Assembly (NCBI GenBank): GCA_011032825.1
Contig: JAADJZ010000009.1
Span: 744,001-808,000 of the forward strand
Direction: 5' to 3'
DNA length: 64,000 bases
DNA from: Massariosphaeria phaeospora
Lineage: Eukaryota; Ascomycota; Dothideomycetes; Pleosporales
Shown: positions 1-11,047 of the stretch, one piece after another
Position numbering within the stretch: position 1 is the first letter of the stretch
How the letters are laid out: every line of letters begins with the position of its first letter
Translations under genes and position numbers: made by a program
Notes under the pieces: model-generated
Database searches by the model: none
Told to the model about the DNA's origin: nothing
Seen by the model: only the letters and a program-made list of their open reading frames with translations

Positions 1-712
1 CGTAACGTCATACAGACCTCGGGAAATCCCGAGGTCCGGTGTGGTGCAATAGCTGCAGGTGAGAACGCCATCTCCAGCAACCTGTTTGGATGAGCCCCCA
101 CCGCTGCGACGGCCGACAGAGCAGTCATGGAGAGGGGAGCCGGAAGCAATTGTACTGGACAAAGCTGATTTGTTCCCTTTCGTGCCAGGTTCGTTTTCGT
201 AGAGGATTTCAGATAAGAATGACTGACTCGAACCGTGATGTTCAAAACGCATGTGAGAAGGCGCACTTAGGGCCGTGATACAAAGGTAGCGTTAGCAGCA
301 CGCTTCGCAAGGATGCATAAGGCTGATGTGACGGATCATGTTGAGATTTGCGAGCGCGTCGATCGTCTTCGACGTGATTCCTCGCTAGCGGCGACATGAT
401 GGGCACCTGGGCATGTCATCAGTCATCAGTCATCATGGGAACGAACGGGGATGCGAGAGCCGCTGCTTCAACGTTTTGGACGGGAAGGCGACACCTCCCA
501 GCCTCCACACTTCCTCGCTCACCTGGGTGAAGGCAGCAGTCCTCCCCTCTGACCTCTTCGCTTCTGTATCATATCTTCTCCACCCGCCTTTCTTTGCGCC
601 ATCCAGTATTCCATTCTTCATCCGCTTGCGGGCGGCGGCTGACACCCCACGCTGTTGACTACGCTCGTGCTTTGTTTCACCAACTTTCTACGCTCGACCC
701 CAACTGCTCCAC
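1..712. other. Intergenic region and promoter upstream of SOK1
   Basis: No convincing gene. Positions 15-36 form a 10-bp inverted repeat (GACCTCGGGA, two-base loop, TCCCGAGGTC). A 7-base unit (GTCATCA) is repeated three times at about 415-435. The last 150 bases are pyrimidine-rich with CTC/TTC tracts, typical of a fungal promoter or 5' leader. Short open frames on both strands overlap one another and look like chance. Confidence 0.6.
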
Positions 713-3706
713 ATGGCCTCGACACGCCTGCGCAACTCCTTTACCCCGTCGACAGACGCTCAAGACGATACAACGATCATGGAGCACTCGCTATCCGACT
801 CGGAGCTCGATGTGGTCGGCTCACAGCGCCCCGCCAACGACGATATACCAGAAGAACCCGAGATGATCCTTTCAGACGGCGCCGAAAGCAGCCAGCCGTT
901 TGCGCCGCCACCACGCATCGCTGCTCGCTTCTCCCGGCCTTTCAACAATCGCCGCAAGTCGTCGGCGGCTTCGTCGCGGCGGAACTCGATCTCGTCGACA
1001 CACTCGCACCAGTCGAACCGCTCCTTCCACAACAGCTGTCAGACCCGCCATATTGCGCAGCATCTGCGACGCGCTTCCATTCTAGAGACACGCAAGGCCC
1101 GGCTTGCCGACCGGGCTGCTCACGCTGAGCAGGTGCGTTTGCGCGCTGCGCTGGCCAAGTCAACACCGCGCAACTCCAATTGTGAAGAGCGGGCCCTGGC
1201 CGCACAGCAGGCTCGCGAGCGACATCTAGCCCAGGTAGCAGCAGTATGCGCCGAAGAAGTCAGGCGGGCGAAGAAGATTGCCGAGGACATGAAAGAGCGC
1301 AAGGCGGCCGACGAAGCTAGATATCGACAAGAGATGGAGGAGAAGCTTGCAGATGCGGAGAAGCGGAGGCTGGAGTACAAGCGCAACACTCGCAGGCCGA
1401 GGACCGCCAGCTCCCCGCCCCGCGACATTAAGAAGACCGATCCACGTCCTGCCGTGTCTTCGGAGGATGCCGCGAAGCGCATACAGGCTGCCTGGCGAGC
1501 CCGGGCTCGGAAGGGCATCGTCGACGCATGGGCAGAGTTGGGCCTCTCCATCGACAAGGTCCACGACGCTAGCTTCGAGGAGATCACGACGCTGCTTGCA
1601 GATGAGAAAGTCTTGTTGGTGACCAAGAAGATGATGTCACTGTTTGGACTGGTTCCAGAGGGAGATGCAGCCTCCAGTGGGGCAGCCATCAGAACCTTCC
1701 TCGCTGCATACCTTATACTAGGTCACCCCGCGCATGTATTAAGCCGGGATGGTGATCAAGAGCAGGATCTCATTACCAAGGCAAAGGATCTCGTCATCTC
1801 CTTCGAATTTGCATTGTCCAAGCTCGCGACCTTCAACTACTACACACCCTCCCCGACCCGGCTGGAGACCGTGACGCTAACACATGGCGCATTCGTTACT
1901 GCTTTCAACGCCTGGAAAGCACGCGACTCTTCGGCACTCATCGAGACCATGGTTGCCTCATTCGTCAGCCTCGATCTAATTTGGCAGAGCGTTAAGGACG
2001 ACACGGTCGACGAGGTCGCCAATGAGTATAGGAACGGAATTCGCGACAACCAGGCTATCCTCCTTAGCAAGATCAAGAAACTTGCAGGGCCAGACCGGGC
2101 TCTGGTCCTCATCAAGAAGGCTATTCGCGAGAGTCGGAGGGGGCGACCAAAGAAGAAGCTTGTGGGAGACACAGTGCGTCCAAGGGTTGCCCTCGACCCC
2201 TCTCTCCCCGATTCTCCTGTCTCGGAAGAGAGCGCGGCTTTGCAGGCTGAAGCTGCATCCCAGCTTGCTGCGTCACACCAGTCCACCGAGGCTGACGGTC
2301 ATCAGGCACAATCTTTATCGAAAGTGTTCACCGTAGTCCCGCATAACCGTATCTTAGTTCACGAGCTTTCTATCGACAAGGAGTACCGTATTGATGCATC
2401 ACCAACGGCCGATCTGCGAGATGCTCTCAATCGCGAGCTTTGTGATGCGATGCGTCAAGGATTCGAGAATGGAGAAACCGCAGCCTGGACAGTTGCCATG
2501 GCCGAAAACATACGGGCTAAGCTACTCCGCTTGCTAAAGTCCGGTAACTCAATGCATACCCTAATCTCCGACACACTGGACCCGGAGCTCATCAACAGGC
2601 AATGCAGTCAGGGACTCTTCTCATACGAGAAATTTTTCAGCTTCATTGCAAGCATCCTTCCGAAGCTATGCGCCCCCTTTCGCGATGCAGAGGTCAAGGC
2701 TTTAACCGATGACCTCCAAGAAGAAGGGTCTTTAGCAGAGATGGTCGAGAAGCTCTTCAGGCTTCTACACGTTATTGATCTACTTTCGCTTGACTACTCC
2801 AATTTCCTTCTACTGAATGCAGCGCCAACCCTTATCAAAGAGGCCCCTGGTTACGAGCAGCGCATGTTTGCTCAAGATTTGGAGCAAGGAACAATCACGC
2901 TTGAAAGAACACGACGGTGGTGGCGTAGCGCGGCTGTGAACATGTACACTGAAGCTGACCGCCAAGACCCGTGGAGCAGCCCGAATCCGATTAATCGCCC
3001 CACGCCTCAGAAAATATATGCTCGCGGCCTTGTCGACCTCGCTATCGCAACGCCACCTCTGAGGGACGCTGATCTTCCTGAAACTCTCGAACTTGACCGA
3101 GCTCGTATATCGCGCATCCGCGATGACGCCCTTCGGATCACCACCATTGGTGGCATTCTTTTAACGGCGAAAAACCTTCTCAAGCGCGACGTTCGGTCAC
3201 AGTGGAAGAACGAAGCCAGCCGAATGTGGGAGACGCTCAAGGACGGATATCTCAAAGATCCCGCTACGCCTTCAAAGATCTGTTCACTTCTTGAGTCGTC
3301 TCATGCCATGCCGCCATCGAGTCGCACCCAGCTCGCTTCTACAGTCAGCCGTCTTCTCACGCAAGCCGAATCTGGCAAGCTGTCTGATCCTGTTACGAAA
3401 GTGTTATTCCAAAGGTTGAAAACGCATATCTTCAACCGCGTCTCAGCCAGCAGTTCGGGTGAGAGGGTCAGGGCTGCTAGCACGGCAACCGAAAGCCTCG
3501 CGACGACTGGCCTTCCAGAATTCGTCGGCCAGGTTGGCGACATCGTTGAACAGCTTGGCAAGGCGAGTGAGGTTGACAGGAGGGCACATGGCAATTGGTA
3601 CGAAGAAATTGCCGAAGAGCTAGAAAGGCAGGGTCTAGAGGGTGAAGGCCTGGCCAGATCATCCAATGCCGAGTCTTCGACCGCCGGAGCTGCTAGCTCG
3701 TCCTAG
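713..3706 (+). CDS. SOK1: SOK1/T-complex protein 11 (TCP11) family protein
   Basis: Single uninterrupted frame of 997 residues. Residues about 1-230 are low-complexity and basic/acidic, with a long charged predicted coiled coil (repeated A/E/R/K around residues 115-225). An IQ-like motif, AAKRIQAAWRARARKG, lies near residue 253 and suggests calmodulin binding. The C-terminal half from about residue 555 matches the Tcp11 domain: the ELCDAMRQGFENGE region, then LLRLLKSGN, and the helical stretch ending near residue 960. In yeast SOK1 is a high-copy suppressor of loss of cAMP-dependent protein kinase, so a role in cAMP/PKA signalling is inferred from the family, not seen here. The ATG at 713 follows a pyrimidine-rich leader and is the first in frame. 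Family call is firm; exact function is not. Confidence 0.88.
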   Translation: MASTRLRNSFTPSTDAQDDTTIMEHSLSDSELDVVGSQRPANDDIPEEPEMILSDGAESSQPFAPPPRIAARFSRPFNNRRKSSAASSRRNSISSTHSHQSNRSFHNSCQTRHIAQHLRRASILETRKARLADRAAHAEQVRLRAALAKSTPRNSNCEERALAAQQARERHLAQVAAVCAEEVRRAKKIAEDMKERKAADEARYRQEMEEKLADAEKRRLEYKRNTRRPRTASSPPRDIKKTDPRPAVSSEDAAKRIQAAWRARARKGIVDAWAELGLSIDKVHDASFEEITTLLADEKVLLVTKKMMSLFGLVPEGDAASSGAAIRTFLAAYLILGHPAHVLSRDGDQEQDLITKAKDLVISFEFALSKLATFNYYTPSPTRLETVTLTHGAFVTAFNAWKARDSSALIETMVASFVSLDLIWQSVKDDTVDEVANEYRNGIRDNQAILLSKIKKLAGPDRALVLIKKAIRESRRGRPKKKLVGDTVRPRVALDPSLPDSPVSEESAALQAEAASQLAASHQSTEADGHQAQSLSKVFTVVPHNRILVHELSIDKEYRIDASPTADLRDALNRELCDAMRQGFENGETAAWTVAMAENIRAKLLRLLKSGNSMHTLISDTLDPELINRQCSQGLFSYEKFFSFIASILPKLCAPFRDAEVKALTDDLQEEGSLAEMVEKLFRLLHVIDLLSLDYSNFLLLNAAPTLIKEAPGYEQRMFAQDLEQGTITLERTRRWWRSAAVNMYTEADRQDPWSSPNPINRPTPQKIYARGLVDLAIATPPLRDADLPETLELDRARISRIRDDALRITTIGGILLTAKNLLKRDVRSQWKNEASRMWETLKDGYLKDPATPSKICSLLESSHAMPPSSRTQLASTVSRLLTQAESGKLSDPVTKVLFQRLKTHIFNRVSASSSGERVRAASTATESLATTGLPEFVGQVGDIVEQLGKASEVDRRAHGNWYEEIAEELERQGLEGEGLARSSNAESSTAGAASSS

Positions 3707-4817
3707 TGATGGTTTGCTTATTTATCCTGTCGTTTTTAGCATTGGGTTTCGTCCCTTGGATAGACGGCCGTTTTTTACAGAGATTGTTTGGTTTCTGTCG
3801 TTTTTCGTTCTACTGTTTCGTGTCTTCATTAGTCTTAACTCTCGGTCTGCTACTCGTCATTTCTTCGCAGGGCGTTCGTGGTCATGGTGCATTGGCATTT
3901 CAGGCATATGGTTAATACTAGTACGATATCATGGGGAGCAATTTTGCTCAGGCGTTTTGGGAAGAGATCTAGGACACCTCTAAGGTCGGAGGATCAGAGC
4001 CGCGAAATCTTACTCCTAATGCGTAGCAGGAAGGATCTAGTGGAATCGGCAATATCATTATCAATTTTTATTCCTGTTGTTATGATGGCCTTGTGTCGCA
4101 GGCCCCATCAAACAATGACACATGTTTGTCATTGCAGTTGCTCCAACCCCAAAGTCTCTTTCGATATTCGTCATTGACTCATCACAGGGCCTTAGCATAG
4201 CTTCGTATCGTACCGGTCCTTGGAGTTTGCCTGTCACAAGGACCGCATAAGATTTGACCGCGCGACGGGTTACCCATTAAGCACGCCCTTCGATTGGCCA
4301 CCACAAGACATCCGGCAAGGCCCACATCCTATTCCATCACCACCACACTGTTTCCAAACGATGAGGCTCTTGTGTTTTTCAAGGGCGAAGCACACCGGAA
4401 AGCGCAAGGCTGCGGCTCAAAATACAACATCGATCGCAGCCTGATGGCTCAGCTGCGCGACTTCTCGGGTGCAGCCTCATTGTTGTACTACCTTGTACCA
4501 CCAGACGTTGTCCTTTTTGGCGCCCCCGCTGGGACAGCAAACTTTTTAGTGTCCCGAGGACGCGAGGAACTGGGGCCGCTGGGTGGTAGGCGCGGCGAAA
4601 GAGGGTGACTGTTAAAGAGAGGAGGGGATGTGAGTTGAGGTCGGTTCTATTTGCGTTGCTTCTTGATTCCTTTGCATACGTTTGCTTTTTTGCACTTCCC
4701 TCATTGAAAGTCAACTTCACGTAGTTGAAGGCTCTGCGACAAACGTTCGGGTTTGTTCTCGAGGGGCCCGTTGCGTTTTCTATTGCGCTCGCTGTTGGCC
4801 ATCAACGCCGTCAAACA
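3707..4817. other. Intergenic region between SOK1 and the HET gene
   Basis: Contains the T-rich SOK1 3' region (3710-3860) and the HET-gene promoter. Short frames at about 3700-4720 on both strands show no recognisable domain. No repeat of the dispersed families in this window was seen here. Confidence 0.5.
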
Positions 4818-6755
4818 ATGACACACAGTGCTTCTGAGGACGAGAAGGAGAAGGAGAAGGAAGCCATTGGCACCGACGTCGAGGAGGCTCCTTTTCCACA
4901 ACACGCCACATTTCCCCCATGGCTCGACCTCAACAAAGTATTCGCCCTCCTAAATCCACTGACATGCTGCATCCCCTCGCATCTCAAACAAAAACCTCTG
5001 TACACTCCCCTTCCGCACCCCTCCTCGATCCGCCTCCTTCTCATCCACCCTGGCCTGCCCTCAACCCCCGTCAAACTCACGCTCGTCAAGGCCCGCCTCG
5101 ACCGGCGCCTGCCTGCCTACGAAGCCCTCTCCTACGTGTGGCGGCTGAAGCCCGAGGAGAGACCAGTCGTCTGCAACGGGCACACCAAGACAGTAACGAG
5201 GAATCTGTGCGAGGCTCTTGAAAGACTCAGGTTGCAAAAGGGCAGGCGGTTGATCTGGGTCGATGCGCTGTGCATCTGTCAGGACGACGAGGCGGAGAAG
5301 AGCGCGCAGGTGCGCATGATGGATCAGATATACAGGAAGGCAGAACGCGTCGTTGTATGGCTGGGCACAGACGATAAAGACAGAGCGGGCAGTGCCTTCA
5401 AAGTGTTGTGTGCGCTTGCCGACGCCCACTCCGCCTCTTCCTCTTCCTCCCCGAACACCCCAGCCTCGTACTCAACCATCATCCCAGACCAAAAGATCGA
5501 GCACCTTCCCGCCCCACCACCCCTCAACTCCCCCCTCTGGCTCTCCGTCCTGTACTTCTTCATCAACAAGTGGTTCCTGCGCATGTGGGTCATGCAAGAG
5601 ATCGTGCTCGCGCGGTCCGCCACGTTCCTCTGGGGCGCCGCCGCCATCGACTGGACCATCGTCGGCGCGGCTATCGAGGCTGTCCGCGCAGATACCTACC
5701 TCAACATGCTGCTCGAGTCGCGCAATCTGCAGAACGCATTCTTTATGCACCATTTGTGTGGGTTGCAGACGGGCGGGCGGGAGACGCGGTTGCCGGTGCT
5801 GCATTTGCTGGATTTGGCGAGGAGTTTCGATGTTGGGGATCCGAGAGATAAAGTATATGGGTTGTTGGGTTTTCTGACGGGCGAGGGCGAGAAGGGGTTT
5901 GTGAGGCCGAGGTACGGGATCGGTGTGGGAGAGATGTATACGGAGGTTGCGTGGAAGTTGTTGGCGGAGGAGGAGGGGGGGTTGGATGTTCTGTCGTTTA
6001 CGGTGCATAGTGAGCATGACGCGGAGCTAAAAATGCCGTCGTGGGTCCCGGATTGGAATTCGAAGTTTGTGGTGTATCCGTTTATGGGGTTTGACGCGAA
6101 CAATCGGTTCGCAGCTGGGACTGGGAAGCCGATGGAATTGGAGGAGAGCAGCAGTGAGACGGCTTTGCGGTTAAGGGGGGTCAGTGTAACAAGAGTACAG
6201 GAGACAGGATCGAGGATGCCGTTTGAGCCGATGCAGAAGGCGACGGCTAGGCTTCGAGAGTTGGTAGAGTGGTGCGGGAGGGCTCGTGTTAGTGTCTCTA
6301 CGCTTGCCATGACGCTGACAGCAGGGAAGACCAAAGACGGCCAGTTGATCGACGATGTGGAAGAGCATGAGGCTAATTTCTGTGCGTTGCTGGCGGACTT
6401 GGACGCCGACTTTCTACGGAACAAGTGGCCGGACGAAGCAGACGCATTGTCGACACTCGCTGCCGGAAAAGGACATGCGGAGCAGGCGAAAGAGGCACTG
6501 TGGAGGTATTCATGTTACCGGGCGCCGTTTGTGACAGAAGATGGCAAGCTGGGACTCGGGCCTGGAGCTGCGCAAGCTGGGGATCTGGTGGTTGTGCTTT
6601 GGGGTGGGCAGGTCCCGTTTGTGGTGAGAGAGGTGGAGGGCGGGTTGTTCTATCGGTTTGTTGGAGAGTGTTATGTCGAGTGGCTTATGCGCGGGAAGGT
6701 TGTGGGAATGGTGGAGAGAGGAGATTGTGCTGAAAGTGTCTTTGAGCTGCGTTGA
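4818..6755 (+). CDS. HET-domain (heterokaryon incompatibility) protein
   Basis: 645 residues without introns from the first ATG, at 4818 in context CAAACAATGAC. The frame is open further upstream only through a TTG, so 4818 is preferred. The HET domain spans about residues 100-300: YEALSYVW near residue 101, LIWVDALCICQDD near 150, then QVRMMDQIYRKAERVVVWLG, and a later DPRDKVYGLLGF block, all in the usual order. The N terminus has an E/K-rich run. HET proteins trigger programmed cell death on fusion of genetically different hyphae, and many copies in filamentous fungi have unknown partners. No NACHT, ankyrin or WD repeats follow; the C-terminal half has no domain I recognise. It is not paired with an obvious partner gene. 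Family assignment is firm; allorecognition activity is inferred. Confidence 0.92.
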   Translation: MTHSASEDEKEKEKEAIGTDVEEAPFPQHATFPPWLDLNKVFALLNPLTCCIPSHLKQKPLYTPLPHPSSIRLLLIHPGLPSTPVKLTLVKARLDRRLPAYEALSYVWRLKPEERPVVCNGHTKTVTRNLCEALERLRLQKGRRLIWVDALCICQDDEAEKSAQVRMMDQIYRKAERVVVWLGTDDKDRAGSAFKVLCALADAHSASSSSSPNTPASYSTIIPDQKIEHLPAPPPLNSPLWLSVLYFFINKWFLRMWVMQEIVLARSATFLWGAAAIDWTIVGAAIEAVRADTYLNMLLESRNLQNAFFMHHLCGLQTGGRETRLPVLHLLDLARSFDVGDPRDKVYGLLGFLTGEGEKGFVRPRYGIGVGEMYTEVAWKLLAEEEGGLDVLSFTVHSEHDAELKMPSWVPDWNSKFVVYPFMGFDANNRFAAGTGKPMELEESSSETALRLRGVSVTRVQETGSRMPFEPMQKATARLRELVEWCGRARVSVSTLAMTLTAGKTKDGQLIDDVEEHEANFCALLADLDADFLRNKWPDEADALSTLAAGKGHAEQAKEALWRYSCYRAPFVTEDGKLGLGPGAAQAGDLVVVLWGGQVPFVVREVEGGLFYRFVGECYVEWLMRGKVVGMVERGDCAESVFELR

Positions 6756-7145
6756 AGGATGTTTCAGTGTTGGAGGCAGGAGCAAGCGGCTATCCAGGAG
6801 GGGAAGGAAGCTCGATCGGTTCATGACGTCGCTCTTTTACCGCTCTGTCGTATACGCTGAACTAACCGGCCCATGCCACTGTTATTCTTCATGTCAAAGG
6901 CCTCGTCAGCTTTGCGAAACTCCTTGGTGTCGGTTCCACTTTCATCGCTGAAGTCGATATCTCGTCCCAACTCATATACCAGGCAGAAATGCTGGATCAT
7001 GCAATATCACATACTCGTAAAGGATCTTCCGGGACATTTTTGGAAGTATACAGAAACATTCTCAATTCCCGAATAGCTATTTATGCTGTCTCTGCGCATA
7101 TGGTAGAACCATCTATCTAGTGATTGAAGTAGCACAATAGCCGTC
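6756..7145. other. Convergent 3' intergenic region
   Basis: Lies between the ends of the HET gene and the convergent F-box gene. No gene, RNA or repeat recognised. Confidence 0.5.
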
Positions 7146-8426
7146 TTACCACTGGCAATGAATTATAAGACGGTATCCCAAGCTGGTTGTTTTGATGTGA
7201 CGAAATCTATGTTCGTCCACATCGATAGTCCGACTTCCATGGTCCTTGGTGAACTCCACGGCCTGCGAACAGAGAATTAAGCCGATATCGACCATACGGA
7301 CTCTTGGGCACCATTGAAGTAGACCGTCCAGCCCCATCCACCGGTCAGTCGTATCGGTAGACTCGCATTTAAGGTATAGCTCTTCCAGAGAAACGGGCAA
7401 ATCCTTGAATGCATCTAAGCGCTTAAGCTCAATGGCCACAATCTTCAGGTCCTGGAAGTCATGGAAATGCGGATAGCGCCCTTGCTCAGTCGGAGAGGTC
7501 ACATCTTCCATGAAATGCGTGTAAAACTCCACGTCGAAAACTCGCAGAGTTTCGGAGTTGAATTTACGAAGTTTCCGGACCAGCTCCCTGGGGCTGGAAT
7601 GAGCGACAGACAAGGACCCGTACTGTCTCATATAGAAGGTGTCCAACGACCGGCGTGCCTGAAGTATAATCTTGAGACTATGTGGACTCATGGCACACGA
7701 TGGCATCCACAGATCGGTCTCTAGAAGAGAGAAAGCGGAACTCAGGCGTTCTAAAATGTGGACGAACCGGTAGTCGATATAACCACTGAAAAGAGTGAGG
7801 TCTTGTAAGCGAGGAAGGGTAACGAACGGGAGAAAGTCGGCGATTTCTATCACTCTAGGGCTCCGTGATGTACAGATGTGAAGAGTCTCGAGACATCCGA
7901 GCATATGCGGGGGGAAACTCCTCGATATTCCAGTAAGGTTTGCAACCATTCTCACGAGCTTTTGCCGATCTTCGAAATGCAATGTGAGGCACAATAGCTC
8001 AATTTTCGGTAATCGAGCACAGAGAACGATCACGAGTCCTGCGAAGCTAATCATGGTCGTATACCTGACTGGCGCCGAGAAAAGCTCCGAAAACACTACT
8101 GAGAGGCGATCGTACTCAGCTATATCGTAGTAAACAGGTAGTTCGCCTATACGAGGCTCTCCCCCATCCAGTGTAAGTTCCTTCAACCCGCTGGCCAGAT
8201 ACGGATAGGTGAGGATGGTTTGGGCGAATCGACGTAACGGCTGATGGTACCACCCCGGTTCGGGTACCTCAACGTATATATATAAGATTGATTGAGCGAA
8301 TAAGCTAAGTCTCTTCGAGTTGCGACAGAGGTTCACGAGAGCTAGCCTCTCGGTGCGGTCCGGCCTTTCGAAGTACGATATGATGTCGATAAGTAGCTCG
8401 TCCGGGAGGTCGAGCAGCACTGCCAT
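7146..8426 (-). CDS. F-box domain protein
   Basis: Intronless, 426 residues. The N terminus begins with an F-box-like helix set: DLPDELLIDIISYFERPDR near residues 6-24, followed by LVNLCRNSKRLSLFAQSILY. The remainder is leucine-rich with irregular repeats (LKELTLDGGEPRIG, LQDLTLFSGY, LEELYLKCES) typical of the substrate-recognition part of fungal F-box/LRR-like proteins. Such proteins dock targets on SCF ubiquitin ligases through Skp1. The substrate cannot be read from the sequence. It shares layout with the interrupted F-box gene at 22586-23962, so both probably belong to an expanded family. Start is the first ATG of the frame. Confidence 0.85.
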   Translation of the reverse strand: MAVLLDLPDELLIDIISYFERPDRTERLALVNLCRNSKRLSLFAQSILYIYVEVPEPGWYHQPLRRFAQTILTYPYLASGLKELTLDGGEPRIGELPVYYDIAEYDRLSVVFSELFSAPVRYTTMISFAGLVIVLCARLPKIELLCLTLHFEDRQKLVRMVANLTGISRSFPPHMLGCLETLHICTSRSPRVIEIADFLPFVTLPRLQDLTLFSGYIDYRFVHILERLSSAFSLLETDLWMPSCAMSPHSLKIILQARRSLDTFYMRQYGSLSVAHSSPRELVRKLRKFNSETLRVFDVEFYTHFMEDVTSPTEQGRYPHFHDFQDLKIVAIELKRLDAFKDLPVSLEELYLKCESTDTTDRWMGLDGLLQWCPRVRMVDIGLILCSQAVEFTKDHGSRTIDVDEHRFRHIKTTSLGYRLIIHCQW

Positions 8427-8866
8427 TGTTTGTTTGGACTGAGGAATAACGATGGGGTGGGAAGTTTATCGAGCGAAAATGTGGGTGTAAGAGGAAGAGA
8501 AGTGGAAAATGGGGCAAGAAGAGAAATGGGAAGTGGTGACTACGGGAGCTACGCTGACATAATCCGTTTCTGACGCGCACCCGAGTGAACTTTACTCTAG
8601 AGTCTAGACGTTAGTTAGTATACTAGATACAGCGGACTTTAGTAAAAACACAGGCAGGCTGTATATCTACTGCTGAAAAATCCTATGCTTCCAGGAGGAT
8701 TGCCTACAGTCTGTCTAATCGGCCAGGGAGGTGTGCAGCGGTAACCGTGAAGTAAGCTGCTAAGCATTAGGCAGTTTAGCCAACAAAATCATTAATACTC
8801 TAGATGTATCATCTTGATGCGAGCAATGCAGTTTACCATGCGGTATCAGTACCTTGTACTTTGGTC
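8427..8866. other. Intergenic region with a dispersed-repeat copy
   Basis: Promoter of the F-box gene and 3' region of the EamA transporter. Holds copy 1 of the dispersed 100-bp repeat (8611-8708). Homology to copy 3 seems to extend leftwards to about 8560 (shared AATCCGT, CGCACC and AACT blocks). Confidence 0.55.
8611..8708 (+). repeat. Dispersed 100-bp repeat, copy 1
   Basis: Shares with five other places in the window the ordered blocks TAGTATACTAGATACAG, CTTTAGTAAA, CTGAAAAATCCTATG and CCAGGAGGATTGCCTA. Orientation is the same as the other five copies. The left flank also resembles the left flank of copy 3. Confidence 0.8.
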
Positions 8867-10910
8867 TCAAACACGTAGCGTTCTCATCTGAATGTCGGCA
8901 TCGTTCCCATCCTCTATATGCCCCGCCAGGATTGGGGACATGAGACCCCTCTCTTCGTCTCCCATCTGCCTACCGCGACTCTGGCCCTCTTTTTTACCGC
9001 CGGGTTCCTTGTGCATAGCGACGTATATTGCAGAACCCACGATCAGGGAAGAGCCGATTATGGAAAGAGCGCCAGGTGACGTTCCGAATACCAGTCGATC
9101 GAAGAAGAGTGCAAACAGCATCTGACAGTAACTAATGGCGCGATGTTAGTATCTTTACTAGAGGATGCTTTAGGGAAGAGGACGTGATGCAAGTCGTGGC
9201 CAAACACACTTACACCATGTTCGTTGCTCGGGACGACTTTTCATACTGCAGGCCGGCCGCCAGCAGGAATTGCTGTGCTAAATTAGCGACGGTATATGCA
9301 TCTGTTGCGTGCGCCATGCAATCACCATGACAAATCCACATATCCCCAAGAAGATAAGATAGCACCAGTCTGAGAGGCGGAATGACGCGTTAGCATACTT
9401 CTCTCAGATCACGGGCCTGGGGGAACAGTACCTTTCAATCCAGCCGGAAGCAAAAAGCCAACGTCAGGCAACGCAAACATTGCTACGATGCTAACTAAGG
9501 TGCACCAGATAGCGAAATAGTTGACCGAAATTAACGGATGAGCTCTCTTTCCTATCTAACACGCAAACAGTTAATGCACATGTTGATGAATTCTTCTCCC
9601 GTACACATACCCATCTTATCGTGGTATAAGCACCTGCAGCTCCTAACACACCTAGCATTGCCACACCAACTGCCATTGCTCGCTGGGTTGGCGTCACGGC
9701 GTCGTAGTCGCTCGCAAGTCGATGTGAAGCGTCGACGGTACCGTTCATTGGAAGAGGGTCTAAATCAGAAGGGTTCGGTGCTCCCTTGTTAGAGAAAGAA
9801 GTAAACAGCGAGATCGGTCTCGCGATGAGAACGACTCCGAATAGAGATACATATGCAGCGATCTGCTCCATCTTCGTGAAAGGCTCGTTGATCAGGAACG
9901 AGCATGCCCAACATGCAAGACTTGGAGCTAGGAAAGTGATAACGGTAGCATCCGCAAGTGGCAGGTAGAGTAAGGAATCTGTTTGTAATCAGTACCTAGA
10001 GGAGGCATATATCGTAATGAGTTCCGGGCAGAACCGGATAGAACCGACTATTCTGCAAAAAGGGGCGTTCGGATCGCTCGATTTGGTACCACTCGAGAGG
10101 ATGTAAGAGGTACAACTTACAATACATCCCAAACACCTGCTATAGTCAGTTTTTGTTGTTCAACAAGGTTAAGGTTTGCATACACCGAAAAACCCAGTCA
10201 AACCTCGCGCTACCAGTAACCATCGAACCTCTTTAAGTCCGAAAGGAAAATGCTCGGTCTTTCTGCGCCACATATAGAATGTCGAGCATAAGACGGTTAT
10301 GCTCATTCTGGCGAATAATATCTGGAACGGCTTTTGGGGACGAGATGTTAGACTAGAAACTTCTCAACGTGCACTAGCATGCTCTCACATGATAACCTTC
10401 TCCTACTCTCCATTAGTACAACACTGATAAATTCTGTAGATGCAATGTTGCGTACCATTATTCCCTACTCTCAATTAGTTGGCTTTTACAAAAATTTCAA
10501 TGGGGATCCTAACCTTCAACTTCTAACATACGAGTCGTTACGTTCATCAAAGTGCCAAAGAATTGTGAGACCAAAACTAGGGCCAGGCCTTTGTTCGTTA
10601 TCCAAAAGATTTGTAACCTGCCCGTCACTGTTGGTTGAGGGGCCGGCGAACGCGAGGCATGTCTACGACCGGACAGTAGAGGCAGAAAACCGGGGGTGCG
10701 TCCAGTCCGGACATTATTCGCATCATCGATGGAGATAAGCGATGGGTCTGGTGAGGGTACTCGGATTTCCCCGCTGAACGTGGCGTTTAGCAAACCATCC
10801 GGTTTCGCTTCCGCCTTGTTCGGACAATTCGACGGAGACTCGGTGGCCTGCTGCTGAACCAGGTCTTTATCAGGTTCGTTTGGGCCCTTCGATGGCGGCA
10901 GGAGGCTCAT
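8867..10910 (-). CDS. EamA/DMT-superfamily (DUF6) membrane transporter
   Basis: Eight exons read on the minus strand: 10910-10514, about 10350-10184 (5' edge uncertain), 10136-10121 (a 16-base microexon), 9978-9611, 9555-9432, 9369-9326, 9272-9214 and 9131-8867; phases match at all junctions except the exon 1/2 junction, where several acceptors are possible. The protein has a polar N terminus of about 110 residues and then about ten membrane segments in two EamA halves. Family hallmarks include FQILFARMSI, VARGLTGFFGVFGMYY, LADATVITFLAP, the E of INEPFT, and QMLFALFFDRLVFG in the last half. The C-terminal tail is hydrophilic. Members move small metabolites or nucleotide-sugar-like substrates; the substrate cannot be inferred. 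No neighbouring pathway genes help. Confidence 0.85.
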
Positions 10911-11047
10911 GGCAGTTCATCTACAGCCTAAGGAGCGATCGTAGTGAGAATAGAGACGGAGAACGTCACGAGGAAAGAGAATAGCAAACGCTGGTGAGTC
11001 AAATTCTACCATACGTAATGTGGATAGCGCCGGAAAAGCTGGACGAG

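Noticed and set aside
4725..4817. Upstream extension of the HET protein
   Set aside because: The frame is open but starts with TTG; the first ATG is at 4818 in good context and family members need no extra N terminus.
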